A stretch of 64,000 bases of DNA from Rhizobium sp. 32-5/1. GTDB taxonomy: Bacteria; Pseudomonadota; Alphaproteobacteria; Rhizobiales; Rhizobiaceae. Positions 55,587 to 63,864 of this stretch are shown one piece after another. Location: positions 1,612,001 to 1,676,000 of the forward strand of contig NZ_CP120638.1 in assembly GCF_029537235.1 (NCBI RefSeq), written 5' to 3'. Position 1 is the stretch's first letter; every line of letters begins with the position of its first letter. The notes beneath the pieces were generated by a model that did not search any database, was not told where the DNA came from, and was given only the letters and a program-made list of their open reading frames with translations. The translations under genes and the position numbers were made by a program.

Positions 55587-56107
55587 TGTCCGGCTCCGTC
55601 AACAAGGTCACATTGATCGGCAACCTTGGCGCCGATCCTGAAATTCGCCGCACTCAGGACGGTCGCCCGATCGCCAATTTGAACATTGCCACGTCCGAGA
55701 CATGGCGCGACAAGGCGAGCGGCGAGAAGCGTGAAAAGACCGAGTGGCACCGTGTCGTCATTTTCAACGAAGGGCTCTGCAAGGTCGCCGAGCAATATCT
55801 CGAGAAGGGCGCCAAGGTCTACATCGAGGGCCAGCTCGCCACCCGCAAATGGCAGGACAAGGATGGCCAGGATCGATATTCGACTGAAGTCGTCCTGCAG
55901 GGTTTTAATTCGACGCTGGTCATGCTGAGCCGCAAGGATGGCTCCGGCTACAAGCCCGGCGGCGATGGCCCCGGCGACTATGGCTATGACGGCGACCGCG
56001 CGGCGGGTGCTTCGTCCGCACCCGCATCACGATCCTCCGGCTCAACCGGTGGCAGCTTCGCACGCGACATGGATGACGACATCCCATTCGCGCCGGAATG
56101 GAGGTGA
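55586..56107 (+). CDS. ssb: Single-stranded DNA-binding protein (phage-encoded SSB)
   Basis: 173 residues. OB-fold N-terminus ([64 protein letters not shown]), a glycine-rich linker and an acidic C-terminus DDDIPF, here extended by five residues (APEWR) instead of ending at the phenylalanine as in most SSBs. Binds single-stranded DNA and recruits replication partners; the extension could alter partner binding. Confidence 0.92.
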   Translation: MSGSVNKVTLIGNLGADPEIRRTQDGRPIANLNIATSETWRDKASGEKREKTEWHRVVIFNEGLCKVAEQYLEKGAKVYIEGQLATRKWQDKDGQDRYSTEVVLQGFNSTLVMLSRKDGSGYKPGGDGPGDYGYDGDRAAGASSAPASRSSGSTGGSFARDMDDDIPFAPEWR

Positions 56108-56110
56108 TCC

Positions 56111-56470
56111 ATGGCTGTCTTCACAAAGACCGTCACCATCGATTTCGCCAACCCACGCCAGAAATCCATCCGCGACTGGCTGGAAGCGACCGGCCTGAAA
56201 GCCGAAAGCCTGCCTTCGTTCAACATCGATGTTTCGATCAATGCTGACATCAAGGAATTCGACCCTGACGAGATCGCCGATCGCTATGAAGATTTGTTCC
56301 CGATCGGCGATGAAGACACGCAGCTGATCGAGCGCGCGTATCGCTACCTGGCGGAAGGCGACGTCCCAGCCGCGATGGAAGAACTGGCCGCCGGGTTTGG
56401 CCTTGCCCCCCAGCACGCTCTCGCGCTGGCCAACCTGCTCACCGGAGGCTCCAATAATGTTCAAGGCTGA
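56111..56470 (+). CDS. Hypothetical protein between ssb and dnaN
   Basis: 119 residues, acidic (VTIDFANPRQKSIRDWLEATGLKAESLPSF then FPIGDEDTQLIERAYRYLAEGDVPAAMEELAAGFG). Looks like a small two-domain helical protein. Overlaps dnaN by 14 bases. Possibly a clamp or SSB accessory from position only. Confidence 0.58.
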   Translation: MAVFTKTVTIDFANPRQKSIRDWLEATGLKAESLPSFNIDVSINADIKEFDPDEIADRYEDLFPIGDEDTQLIERAYRYLAEGDVPAAMEELAAGFGLAPQHALALANLLTGGSNNVQG

Positions 56471-57587
56471 AAAGTCTGCCCTCGCCTCCGCGGTCGAAAC
56501 CGTCAAGCCGGCGATCAACAATCGCAACACGATCCCGATCCTCGCCAATGTGTTGATCGAGCGAGACGGCGACGATCTGCTGGTCACCGGTACCAATCTC
56601 GACCTGCAGCTGTCGGTCCGTTGCGCCGCGACGATTGGCGGCGACTTCGTCCCCTTCACCCTGCCGCACGCGCTAATGCAGAGCGCGGTCAAGTCCATGC
56701 CGGACGGGCCGATCAGCGTCAGCAATGCCACGCCCGGCCCGCGCCTTGATGCCGTTGCCCTGAAATCCGGACGCGCCCGCATCAAGATCCCGATCCTTCC
56801 GGCAGGGGATTTTCCGAAACTCAAGGGCGGTTCCATGACCCATTCCATCGGTTGCGGTTCCAAGAGCCTGCGCCAGTGCCTTGAAGGTGTCAGCTTTGCC
56901 ATTTCGACAGAAGAAACGCGCATCTATCTGAATGGCATCTTCGTCGAGGCGCAGCCCGAGGGGCTGATCTTCGTCGCGACCGACGGTCACCGCATGGCGC
57001 GCAGATTGCTGCCGCACACGGACCTGGACGATGACGTCGCCGAACTGCCACACATCATCATCCCGCGCAACACTGTGGGCGCTATTCTGTCCAGCCTGCC
57101 GAAGGACGACAATGTCACCCTGAAGCTGTCGGAAGAACGCATGGAGATGGAAAGCGGCGCGATCACCCTGATCTCGAAATTTGTCGAGGGCACCTTCCCT
57201 GACTACAAGCGCATCATTCCGGCGAACAACGACACGAAGATCCGGATCAACACCAAAGCCCTGACGTCCGCCATCGAACGCGTTTTGACCGTCAGCACCG
57301 ATAAGGGCAACGGCGTCTCCTTTGCCTTCCAGGGCGACACGTTGACGCTGACATCGCGGCCGGGCAGCCATGGCGAGGCCGAGGATGCGGTTTCGACCGT
57401 CGGCGATGCGGATCTGTCGATCGGCTTCAACGGCAAATATCTGCAAGAGATCATCGGCGCCATCGGCACGGATGAGGTGGAGCTTGCGCTCAACCGCATG
57501 GACAGTCCCGCCATCATCCGCAAACCCGGCGAGACGGTCTCCCTGTCGATCCTGATGCCAATGAGAATTGAGTCTCAGCATGAATGA
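56457..57587 (+). CDS. dnaN: DNA polymerase III beta sliding clamp (phage DnaN)
   Basis: 376 residues, full length for DnaN. The three clamp domains are visible: FKAEKSALASAVETVKPAINNRNTIPILANVLIER; LKGGSMTHSIGCGSKSLRQCLEGVSFAIS...IFVATDGHRMARR; KFVEGTFPDYKRIIPANNDTKIRINTKALTSAIERV, ending with the typical P-M-R segment (MPMRIES). GGAGG precedes ATG 56457. It would tether the host polymerase to phage DNA or displace the host clamp. A complete clamp gene inside a temperate phage is unusual. Confidence 0.9.
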   Translation: MFKAEKSALASAVETVKPAINNRNTIPILANVLIERDGDDLLVTGTNLDLQLSVRCAATIGGDFVPFTLPHALMQSAVKSMPDGPISVSNATPGPRLDAVALKSGRARIKIPILPAGDFPKLKGGSMTHSIGCGSKSLRQCLEGVSFAISTEETRIYLNGIFVEAQPEGLIFVATDGHRMARRLLPHTDLDDDVAELPHIIIPRNTVGAILSSLPKDDNVTLKLSEERMEMESGAITLISKFVEGTFPDYKRIIPANNDTKIRINTKALTSAIERVLTVSTDKGNGVSFAFQGDTLTLTSRPGSHGEAEDAVSTVGDADLSIGFNGKYLQEIIGAIGTDEVELALNRMDSPAIIRKPGETVSLSILMPMRIESQHE

Positions 57588-57783
57588 CACAGAAACCGCA
57601 GAACGCATTCTTGAAGTGCTTCGCCAGCATGACCGATGCCCCACGGAAGCCAGAGACGCCGTTCGCCGCGTCCAAACCACACGCCTCATCCTGCAGGCAA
57701 TTCAATCACCCCCGCCCGTTGATCATGTGGCAGGAGGTAACGCCGCTCTTACCGCAGCGTCGGAGGGATTGAGCGATGTCTGA
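57580..57783 (+). CDS. Small hypothetical early protein
   Basis: 67 residues (MNDTETAERILEVLRQHDRCPTEARDAVRRVQTTRLILQ), helical; overlaps the dnaN stop by eight bases. Family not recognised. Confidence 0.5.
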   Translation: MNDTETAERILEVLRQHDRCPTEARDAVRRVQTTRLILQAIQSPPPVDHVAGGNAALTAASEGLSDV

Positions 57784-57823
57784 ACGCAGGAACCCCATCC
57801 CTCAGCGAGCGCCTAGTTATCGT

Positions 57824-58108
57824 CTAGCTCAACCAAGGAGACAAGGCAGCAAGGCAAAGCAGAACGGATGCAGTCCATTGGATATACTGAAGCGCTTTGA
57901 GCCAGCGGGTAGATGGTCCGCGAACTGCAAAAACGATACCTCCAGCAAGCATCACCACCGCGAGCGGCAAACCAAAGATCAAGTAAACCAACTCCGGATA
58001 AGATTCATTTGGCCGTCCCATTTCATGCCATGCAAGCGGTGTGAACGAAAGAACTGCCATTGCCAACACACAAACCGCACCGAAAAACAGTCCAACATAA
58101 CGCGACAT
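57824..58108 (-). CDS. Small three-helix membrane protein, antisense to the early operon
   Basis: 94 residues with three hydrophobic segments (VGLFFGAVCVLAMAVLSF; LVYLIFGLPLAVVMLAGGIVFAV; YIQWTASVLLCLAAL). Lies between dnaN-side and integrase-side genes on the opposite strand and breaks the otherwise continuous operon. AT content is higher than its neighbours. Candidate superinfection-exclusion or other prophage-expressed cargo; no family recognised. Confidence 0.55.
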   Translation of the reverse strand: MSRYVGLFFGAVCVLAMAVLSFTPLAWHEMGRPNESYPELVYLIFGLPLAVVMLAGGIVFAVRGPSTRWLKALQYIQWTASVLLCLAALSPWLS

Positions 58109-58207
58109 TACAAAGTTCCAATCGCAGGCGGGGCCAGATTTTCTGCGTGCGTAACAACGCTGGATTATAACGTCAATTCCTCCCCTCGCCCTTACAGAGG
58201 GGGCAAC

Positions 58208-58423
58208 ATGAGTCGCGTCGCTTTCACCCAGGCAGACATTGCGCGCGTGCTGAAAGCCGCCGGAAAGGCCGGAGCCGTCGTCCAGATGGACATGAAAACG
58301 CTCATCGCTACGATCATTCCGGCCGGCGATAAGAAATTGCTTGACGGAGAAGGCAATCCGCTTGGCATCCTGCCATCGGGCAACTTTGCCCCCGATGGAA
58401 AGGAAAACTGGGATGAGGACTGA
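58208..58423 (+). CDS. Small protein upstream of integrase, excisionase candidate
   Basis: 71 residues: MSRVAFTQADIARVLKAAGKAGAVVQMDMKTLIATII. GAGGGGG lies just before the ATG. Its end overlaps the integrase start by eleven bases. Size and place suit a recombination directionality factor, though no Xis motif is certain; such small proteins are common beside integrases in rhizobial prophages. Confidence 0.58.
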   Translation: MSRVAFTQADIARVLKAAGKAGAVVQMDMKTLIATIIPAGDKKLLDGEGNPLGILPSGNFAPDGKENWDED

Positions 58424-59558
58424 CAGACCCGGCTACCAGAGCCGAACAAGAAAGGACGGCACGCCCGTCCACTACTGGAACCCGCAACGGGCCGTGAAAG
58501 GCGCATCAAAAAGCCTTTCGCTGATCCGCTTGCCGGATGACGCGAGCGACGCGCATATCGCCGCAGAATGCGAGCGCCTTACACAGGAACTTCGCGCCGA
58601 AGTCCGCAAGGCGGGCGCCGAGCCGACATTCGACGGAACGATCAAATCACTGATCACCCGCTATCGTCATGACAAGACCAGCTCCTGGCACAGCGTGAAG
58701 CACTCGACGCGCATCCGCGACTATGAGCCAAGCCTGCGCGTCCTCGAAAAGAATGTCGGCGACCGTGACATCAACGCCTTGCGCGGATCAGATTTCAGTC
58801 GCTGGTTCAGCCAATGGAAGAAGAAGGGACATCGCAGGGCGAGCGGCGCCATGAAGTTACTGCGCATCGTCCTTTCCTATGGCGCCGGCGAGCGTCTTCG
58901 CGGATGCAGGCAAGCACGGGACATTTTGGCCGACATGCGTTTCGAGCTTCCCGCGGGTCGCGACGTCGCGATGACATATGAACAGTGCCTGGCGATCGTT
59001 AGGGCCAGCGCGAAGTTGGAATGCCCGTCTATCGGTTTCGTCGAGGCGTTGAAGTTTGAGTCCGCACTGCGGCGCATCGATGTCATAGGCGAATGGGCGC
59101 CGGCCGAAGGTGGCGGCGCGTTCCGTTGGCGCGGGCTCACCCGGCAGAACCTATCGAAGGATCTGATCCTCAAGATCAAGACGAGCAAGACCAGCGCGGA
59201 GGTCGCACGCGATCTCAATGCAATGCCGCTCGTCGTCGAGGCCTTGAAGGCCTACACGATCCCTGAGGTTGGACCCGTCGTCATCGACGAGGATCACGGA
59301 AAGCCATATTGGGAAAACCGCTATGCCGAGAAATACCGCAAGGTGCGGGATGAAGCCGGCGTGCCATCGTATATCTGGTCGATGGATTCTCGTGCTGGCG
59401 CTGTCTCAGAGACGGTCGAGGCAACGGGGTCTTTGGAAATGGCCAGCAATCTCGCGACCCATTCAACGACCAAAATGACAAAAAAATACAGCCGTGGCGA
59501 CGGTCTCGAAACGAGCCGCAGGATCGCAGAAGCACGGACCAAGAACCGTTCGGTGTAA
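58413..59558 (+). CDS. int: Tyrosine-recombinase integrase
   Basis: 381 residues. N-terminal arm/core-binding region (to ~165), catalytic domain with first Arg in ALRRIDVIG, beta-hairpin Lys in ILKIKTSK, second Arg in MDSRAGA and the nucleophile Tyr in THSTTKMTKKYSR. In the HxxR box the His position is Met, as far as I can align it. GGAAAAC before ATG 58413 sets the start. It ends 48 bp from attR and would join the phage to the tRNA-Gly gene. Confidence 0.9.
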   Translation: MRTDRPGYQSRTRKDGTPVHYWNPQRAVKGASKSLSLIRLPDDASDAHIAAECERLTQELRAEVRKAGAEPTFDGTIKSLITRYRHDKTSSWHSVKHSTRIRDYEPSLRVLEKNVGDRDINALRGSDFSRWFSQWKKKGHRRASGAMKLLRIVLSYGAGERLRGCRQARDILADMRFELPAGRDVAMTYEQCLAIVRASAKLECPSIGFVEALKFESALRRIDVIGEWAPAEGGGAFRWRGLTRQNLSKDLILKIKTSKTSAEVARDLNAMPLVVEALKAYTIPEVGPVVIDEDHGKPYWENRYAEKYRKVRDEAGVPSYIWSMDSRAGAVSETVEATGSLEMASNLATHSTTKMTKKYSRGDGLETSRRIAEARTKNRSV

Positions 59559-59606
59559 CGGCAGTGAAACAGTGAAACGGGATTTCTTGTAGAGTATTGA
59601 AGTTGC

Positions 59607-59653
59607 TGGAGCGGGTGAAGGGAATCGAACCCTCGTATTCAGCTTGGGAAGCT
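59607..59653. repeat. attR: 47-bp repeat forming the 3' end of tRNA-Gly
   Basis: Exact copy of 13873-13919. Here it completes the tRNA gene, so its sequence derives from the phage attP and restores tRNA function after integration. Confidence 0.96.
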
Positions 59654-59680
59654 GCTGCTCTACCATTGAGCTACACCCGC
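59607..59680 (-). tRNA. tRNA-Gly (anticodon CCC)
   Basis: 74 nt with encoded CCA. Acceptor stem GCGGGTG / CACCCGC, D-arm GCTC / GAGC, anticodon loop TTCCCAA giving CCC, T-loop TTCGATT. The integration target: its 3' 47 nt are duplicated at attL. Confidence 0.96.
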
Positions 59681-59765
59681 GACTGAGCGGACATTTCCAT
59701 CAAGCGGTCGCCGCTGTCAAGGCTCAGCCTTCGTCGTCATATCGACGCGGAGGCCATAAGCGGCC

Positions 59766-60863
59766 TTACTCTGCGCGAAAATGCTTCGACAGCTTCAGGC
59801 CCTGCGCCTGGTAATTCGATCCGAGGCCAGAACCGTAGAGCCCCTGCGGGTGCTCCATCATGTGCTCGTAGATCAGCCGGCCGACGATCTGGCCGTGTTC
59901 GAGGATGAACGGCACCTCGTGGCTGCGCACTTCCAGCACCGCGCGGCTACCGGTGCCGCCAGCCGATGCATGACCGAAGCCCGGATCGAAGAAGCCGGCA
60001 TAATGCACGCGGAATTCGCCGACCAGCGGATCGAAGGGCGTCATCTCCGCGGCGTAGAGCGGCGGCACGTGTACGGCTTCGCGCGAGACGAGAATGTAGA
60101 ATTCGTCCGGATCGAGGATCAGGTCGTCATGGCCGCGGCTGTAGAGCGGCTCCCAGAAATCGAAGATGCCGTGTTCGGCCTTCTTGTCGACATCGACGAC
60201 GGCGGTGTGGTGCTTGCCGCGATAGCCGATCAGGCCGTCGGCGCCGGTGCCCTTGAGATCGATCGACAGCGCAATGCCGGCACCGGACACATTCGGCCGA
60301 TCGCTGGCGACCAAGACGTCGCTCTCGTGCAGCGCGAGCACTTCGGTCTCGGTGAGAAGCGCCTGGCCGATGCGGAAGCGGATCTGCGACAGGCGCGACC
60401 CGCGCCGCACGATGATCGGGAAGGTGCGCGGGCTGATTTCGAGGTAGAGCGGGCCGGAATAGCCTGATGGTATCTTGTCGAATTCCTGGGCATAGTCGGT
60501 GATGACGCGGGTGAAGATATCTAGACGGCCGGTCGAGCTTTTCGGATTGGCAGAGGCCGACATGTCGTTCAGCAGGTCGAGGCTTTCCATCAGCGGCACG
60601 ATGTAGACACAGCCGGTTTCAAGAACCGCCCCGTCGCTGAGGTCGATGACGTGCAGTTTCAGCCGGTCGAGCTTGTCGGCGACGCGATGATTGGGGCCGG
60701 GCATGAAGCTGGCGCGCACGCGGAATGCGCGGGAACCGAGACGCAGGTCGAGGCTCGCTGGCTGGATCTGGTCGCCGTCCAGCGGCGCTTCGCTGATCAG
60801 ACGGCCGGTTTCAAACAGCGCTGCGATCGCGCGATCGGCCAGAATGCCCGTTGCCCTCGTCAT
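59766..60863 (-). CDS. dcd: 2'-deoxycytidine 5'-triphosphate deaminase (double-domain)
   Basis: 365 residues, about twice the classic Dcd, made of two dUTPase-fold halves: QIQPASLDLRLGSRAFRVR near residue 35 and RPNVSGAGIALSIDLKGTGADGLIGYRGKHH in the second half. LYLEISPRTFPIIVRRGSRLSQIRFRIGQA is the conserved core. It makes dUTP from dCTP for thymidylate synthesis. ATG 60863 is used because the frame beyond it runs through the riboswitch and metZ without protein character. Such long forms are usual in rhizobia. Confidence 0.88.
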   Translation of the reverse strand: MTRATGILADRAIAALFETGRLISEAPLDGDQIQPASLDLRLGSRAFRVRASFMPGPNHRVADKLDRLKLHVIDLSDGAVLETGCVYIVPLMESLDLLNDMSASANPKSSTGRLDIFTRVITDYAQEFDKIPSGYSGPLYLEISPRTFPIIVRRGSRLSQIRFRIGQALLTETEVLALHESDVLVASDRPNVSGAGIALSIDLKGTGADGLIGYRGKHHTAVVDVDKKAEHGIFDFWEPLYSRGHDDLILDPDEFYILVSREAVHVPPLYAAEMTPFDPLVGEFRVHYAGFFDPGFGHASAGGTGSRAVLEVRSHEVPFILEHGQIVGRLIYEHMMEHPQGLYGSGLGSNYQAQGLKLSKHFRAE

Positions 60864-60977
60864 GTCCGTCTTCCTTTTTGCCGCAAACGGCAAGCCATAA
60901 CCCAAATTGTCCCCATGACATATCTTCTCGTTCGGGGAATTGACGCAAGCGTGCTTGCGCAGTATTTGGAGAATTAT

Positions 60978-61031
60978 CCCGTGGTGATTTGGCCGGTCGG
61001 CTTGCAGCCACGTTAAACAAATAGCTAAAAA
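60978..61031 (+). promoter_or_regulatory. SAM-II riboswitch upstream of metZ
   Basis: CGTGGTGATTTGG (from 60980), CTTGCAGCCACGTTAAAC (61001-61018) and ATAGCTAAAA (61021-61030) match the SAM-II (metA) aptamer: P1 CGTGG/CCACG and the pseudoknot strands. It binds S-adenosylmethionine to shut methionine synthesis off. About 60 bases separate it from the metZ start. Confidence 0.93.
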
Positions 61032-61044
61032 GGCCGGGTCTTTG

Positions 61045-61075
61045 AACCGGCTTGCTTTTCGCGGCCGGTTTTTTT
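61045..61075 (+). terminator. Terminator-like hairpin between SAM-II aptamer and metZ
   Basis: AACCGGC (61045-61051) pairs with GCCGGTT (61064-61070), followed by TTTTTGTTTT. GGCCGGG at 61032-61038 can pair with part of the same region, so alternative folds are possible. Suggests transcription attenuation in addition to or instead of the usual translational control. Confidence 0.65.
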
Positions 61076-61090
61076 GTTTTGAAAGTGACG

Positions 61091-62278
61091 ATGATGAGCA
61101 AGAATTGGCGCCCGGCAACGCAGCTCGTTCATGGTGGCACGACCCGCTCTGCCCATGGAGAGACCTCCGAAGCAATCTTTCTGACCCAGGGTTTTGTCTA
61201 TGACAGTTCGGAAGCGGCCGAAGCCCGCTTCAAAGGCGAGACCGAAGGTTTCATCTATGCCCGCTACGGCAGCCCGACCAACGACATGTTTGAAAAGCGC
61301 ATGTGCATGCTGGAAGGCGCCGAGGATGCGCGCGCCACGGCATCCGGCATGGCGGCCGTCGCCGCGGCGATCCTCTGCCAACTCAGGGCCGGTGACCACA
61401 TCGTTGCGGCCCGCGCCCTGTTCGGCTCCTGCCGCTGGGTCGTCGAAACGCTGGCGCCGAAATACGGCATCGAGTTCACGCTGATCGACGGTCGCTTCCT
61501 TGAAAACTGGGAAAAGGCCGTCAAGCCGAACACCAAGGTGTTTTTCCTCGAAAGCCCGACCAACCCGACGCTGGAAGTTGTCGACATCGAGGGCGTCGCC
61601 AGGATCGCCAATGCCGTCGGCGCCAAGGTCATCGTCGACAACGTCTTTGCAACGCCGCTGCTGCAGAAGCCGCTGGAACTGGGCGCCCATATCGTCGTGT
61701 ACTCGGCAACCAAGCACATCGACGGCCAGGGCCGCTGCCTCGGCGGCGTTATTCTTTCCGACAAGGAATGGATTGCCGAACATCTGCACGACTATTTCCG
61801 CCACACCGGCCCAGCGCTCTCGCCTTTCAATGCGTGGACGCTGTTGAAGGGGATCGAAACGCTGCCGCTACGCGTGCGCCAGCAGAGCGAGAATGCGGCG
61901 ACAATCGCCGATTTCCTCGCTGAGCAGGACAAGGTCGCCAAGGTCATCTATCCCGGCCGCAAGGACCATCCGCAGGCCGATATCATCGCGCGGCAGATGA
62001 AGGGCGGCTCGACGCTCGTCTGCTTCGAGATGAAGGGTGGCAAGGAGGCGGCGTTCGCGCTGCAGAACGCGTTGGAGATCATCAAGATCTCCAACAATCT
62101 CGGCGACTCGAAGAGCCTGATCACCCATCCGGCGACCACGACCCACAAGAACCTCTCCGACGAGGCCCGCGCCGAGCTCGGCATTTCGCCCGGCACGGTG
62201 CGTCTCTCGGCCGGCATCGAGGACAGCCAGGATCTGGTCGATGATTTCGCCCGCGCGCTCAAGGCGGTTACGGCCTGA
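61091..62278 (+). CDS. metZ: O-succinylhomoserine sulfhydrylase
   Basis: 395 residues, Cys/Met-metabolism PLP enzyme. YARYGSPTNDMFEKRMCMLEGAEDARATASGMAA, ESPTNPTLEVVDI, and the PLP lysine in YSATKHIDGQGR; C-terminal THPATTTHKNL. Converts O-succinylhomoserine and sulfide to homocysteine. MSKNWRPATQLVHGG start; two ATGs (61091, 61094) are adjacent. Controlled by the SAM-II riboswitch and closed by a strong terminator. Confidence 0.95.
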   Translation: MMSKNWRPATQLVHGGTTRSAHGETSEAIFLTQGFVYDSSEAAEARFKGETEGFIYARYGSPTNDMFEKRMCMLEGAEDARATASGMAAVAAAILCQLRAGDHIVAARALFGSCRWVVETLAPKYGIEFTLIDGRFLENWEKAVKPNTKVFFLESPTNPTLEVVDIEGVARIANAVGAKVIVDNVFATPLLQKPLELGAHIVVYSATKHIDGQGRCLGGVILSDKEWIAEHLHDYFRHTGPALSPFNAWTLLKGIETLPLRVRQQSENAATIADFLAEQDKVAKVIYPGRKDHPQADIIARQMKGGSTLVCFEMKGGKEAAFALQNALEIIKISNNLGDSKSLITHPATTTHKNLSDEARAELGISPGTVRLSAGIEDSQDLVDDFARALKAVTA

Positions 62279-62305
62279 TACAAACCTGAACTGGAAGAAA
62301 CAGAG

Positions 62306-62339
62306 CCGCCTGAAACACGTTTTCAGGCGGTTTTCTTTT
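62306..62339 (+). terminator. Rho-independent terminator of metZ
   Basis: Perfect 10-bp stem CCGCCTGAAA / TTTCAGGCGG, five-base loop, then TTTTCTTTT. Confidence 0.93.
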
Positions 62340-62478
62340 GTCCGGACGGTTCTTCCCTCGAAGCATAATCCAGCCTGTCGCAGATCGGCACGGAATGTGC
62401 CCCGTCGCCGCCGCCGTTATTCTTGACGAAACCATATTGGTGTAGAATAGGTTCTGCGATTTTAAAAAGGTATTGCAT

Positions 62479-62871
62479 ATGTATCGCGCGCTGACCCGCG
62501 ACATTGAGGTGACTGTCGAGCCCTATTATCTGGAGGAGCAATCCGATCCCGACGACAGCCGCTATGTATGGGGCTACAGGATCGTGATCTCCAACCATTC
62601 CGATATTTCCGTGCGGCTGGTCACCCGCTACTGGAACATTACCGACGAAACCGGACAGGTGGACGAAGTCAACGGCCCTGGTGTCATCGGTGAACAACCG
62701 GTGCTCAATCCAGGCGATACTTACGAATATTCATCAGGCTGCCCGCTCGACACACCATCCGGCGTCATGTTCGGCCACTACGGCATGGAGGCCGAAAGCG
62801 GGGAAATGTTCGACGTCAACATCCCCGCCTTCTCGCTCGATGCACCAGGGCTCAGCCGCGTGCTGAACTGA
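62479..62871 (+). CDS. apaG: ApaG protein (Co2+/Mg2+ efflux-associated)
   Basis: 130 residues, Fn3-like fold: [82 protein letters not shown]. Start at ATG 62479, eight bases after AAAAAGG; a TTG two codons upstream is less likely. Exact biochemical role is unresolved. Ends four bases before the stop of convergent hslO. Confidence 0.94.
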   Translation: MYRALTRDIEVTVEPYYLEEQSDPDDSRYVWGYRIVISNHSDISVRLVTRYWNITDETGQVDEVNGPGVIGEQPVLNPGDTYEYSSGCPLDTPSGVMFGHYGMEAESGEMFDVNIPAFSLDAPGLSRVLN

Positions 62872-62874
62872 AGC

Positions 62875-63864
62875 CTATTGCGGGCGCACTTCCGTCGCTT
62901 CGAACTTGTAGCTCGTGGAGCAGAACTCGCAATTGACCGTAACGACACCGTCAACCACCGTGTGGTCGATGTCGTCCTGGCTCAGGCTCGCCAGAACATC
63001 GCGGATCTTCTCGCGTGAACAGTTGCAACGGTCATAGACTGCCTGCGGAGGATAGACCCGCACGCCGCGCTCGTGAAACAGACGATACAGCAGCCGCTCG
63101 GGACCAACCATCGGATCGGTGAGTTCGTCGGCGGCAATCGTTTCCACCATCACCTTCGCCTCGCCCCAGAGATCGTCAGTCTCGACACTCTCGTCCCTGA
63201 TATCACCGTCGCCGCCGTGCAGGTCCGGCTGGCGCATACGCTCCAGCGTTTCCGGCAGGAACTGCGCAACCACGCCGCCGGCCCGCCAGCGATGGCGCGG
63301 CTTGCCGGCATCGTCCCGGTCCAGAAGTTCGGCGACGCTGAGGCGCACCTTGGTCGGAATCTGTTCCGACTGGCGGAAATAGACGCCGGCGATCTCTTCC
63401 AGGGTGCCGCCATCAAGCGGCACGATGCCCTGATAGCGCTGCATGTCCGCGCCCTGATCGATGGTGAAGGCGAGGATGCCCTCGCCGAGCAACTGGTGCG
63501 GCTCTGCCATGCCATTTTCCTGGGCGATCGCCAGCGCTTCGCTGTTGTAGCGGGCATAGGCGCGCACCCTGTCCGGCGTCGAGAAATCAGCAACGACGAG
63601 ATCGACCGGGCCATTGCTCTGCGTCTGCACGATCAGCTTGCCTTCGAATTTCAGCGACGTGCCAAGCAGCACGGTCAGAACGACCGTTTCGGCAACGAGG
63701 CGGGCAACCGGCAGCGGATAATTATGGCGCTCGAGAATGGCGTCGAGCATCGGGCCAAGCTGCACGGCACGACCGCGCACGTCGAGCCCCTCCACCTGAA
63801 AAGGCACGACATGATCATCGCCCGCAAAATCAAACTGGCCAAGGCCCTCTACTGCTTCCACCAT
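62875..63864 (-). CDS. hslO: Redox-regulated chaperone Hsp33
   Basis: 329 residues. C-terminal redox switch with the cysteine pairs RCNCSREKI and CEFCSTSY that bind zinc when reduced; N-terminal globular domain with GRAVQLGPMLDAILERHNYP. It prevents aggregation during oxidative stress. ATG 63864 has AAGGAG seven bases upstream, so it is preferred to the ATG at 63888. Beyond it to the window end (63889-64000) only a small GC-rich hairpin near 63914-63924 is visible, perhaps the end of the upstream gene's terminator. Confidence 0.94.
   Translation of the reverse strand: MVEAVEGLGQFDFAGDDHVVPFQVEGLDVRGRAVQLGPMLDAILERHNYPLPVARLVAETVVLTVLLGTSLKFEGKLIVQTQSNGPVDLVVADFSTPDRVRAYARYNSEALAIAQENGMAEPHQLLGEGILAFTIDQGADMQRYQGIVPLDGGTLEEIAGVYFRQSEQIPTKVRLSVAELLDRDDAGKPRHRWRAGGVVAQFLPETLERMRQPDLHGGDGDIRDESVETDDLWGEAKVMVETIAADELTDPMVGPERLLYRLFHERGVRVYPPQAVYDRCNCSREKIRDVLASLSQDDIDHTVVDGVVTVNCEFCSTSYKFEATEVRPQ

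Larger units (their letters stand above)
13873..59653. mobile_element. Lambda-like siphovirus prophage integrated in tRNA-Gly(CCC)
   Basis: About 45.8 kb between two perfect 47-bp copies of the 3' end of a tRNA-Gly gene. It contains integrase, CI/Cro immunity region, replication genes, lambda-type packaging and head genes, GTA-like tail genes, holin and endolysin. All essential modules are present. The only breaks are single-base homopolymer changes in the capsid, tail-chaperone and small-terminase genes that probably are sequencing errors, so the phage may be inducible. Confidence 0.95.

Noticed and set aside
60864..61175. N-terminal extension of dcd to 61175
   Set aside because: The added part would be encoded antisense to the SAM-II riboswitch and metZ start and has no dcd similarity.
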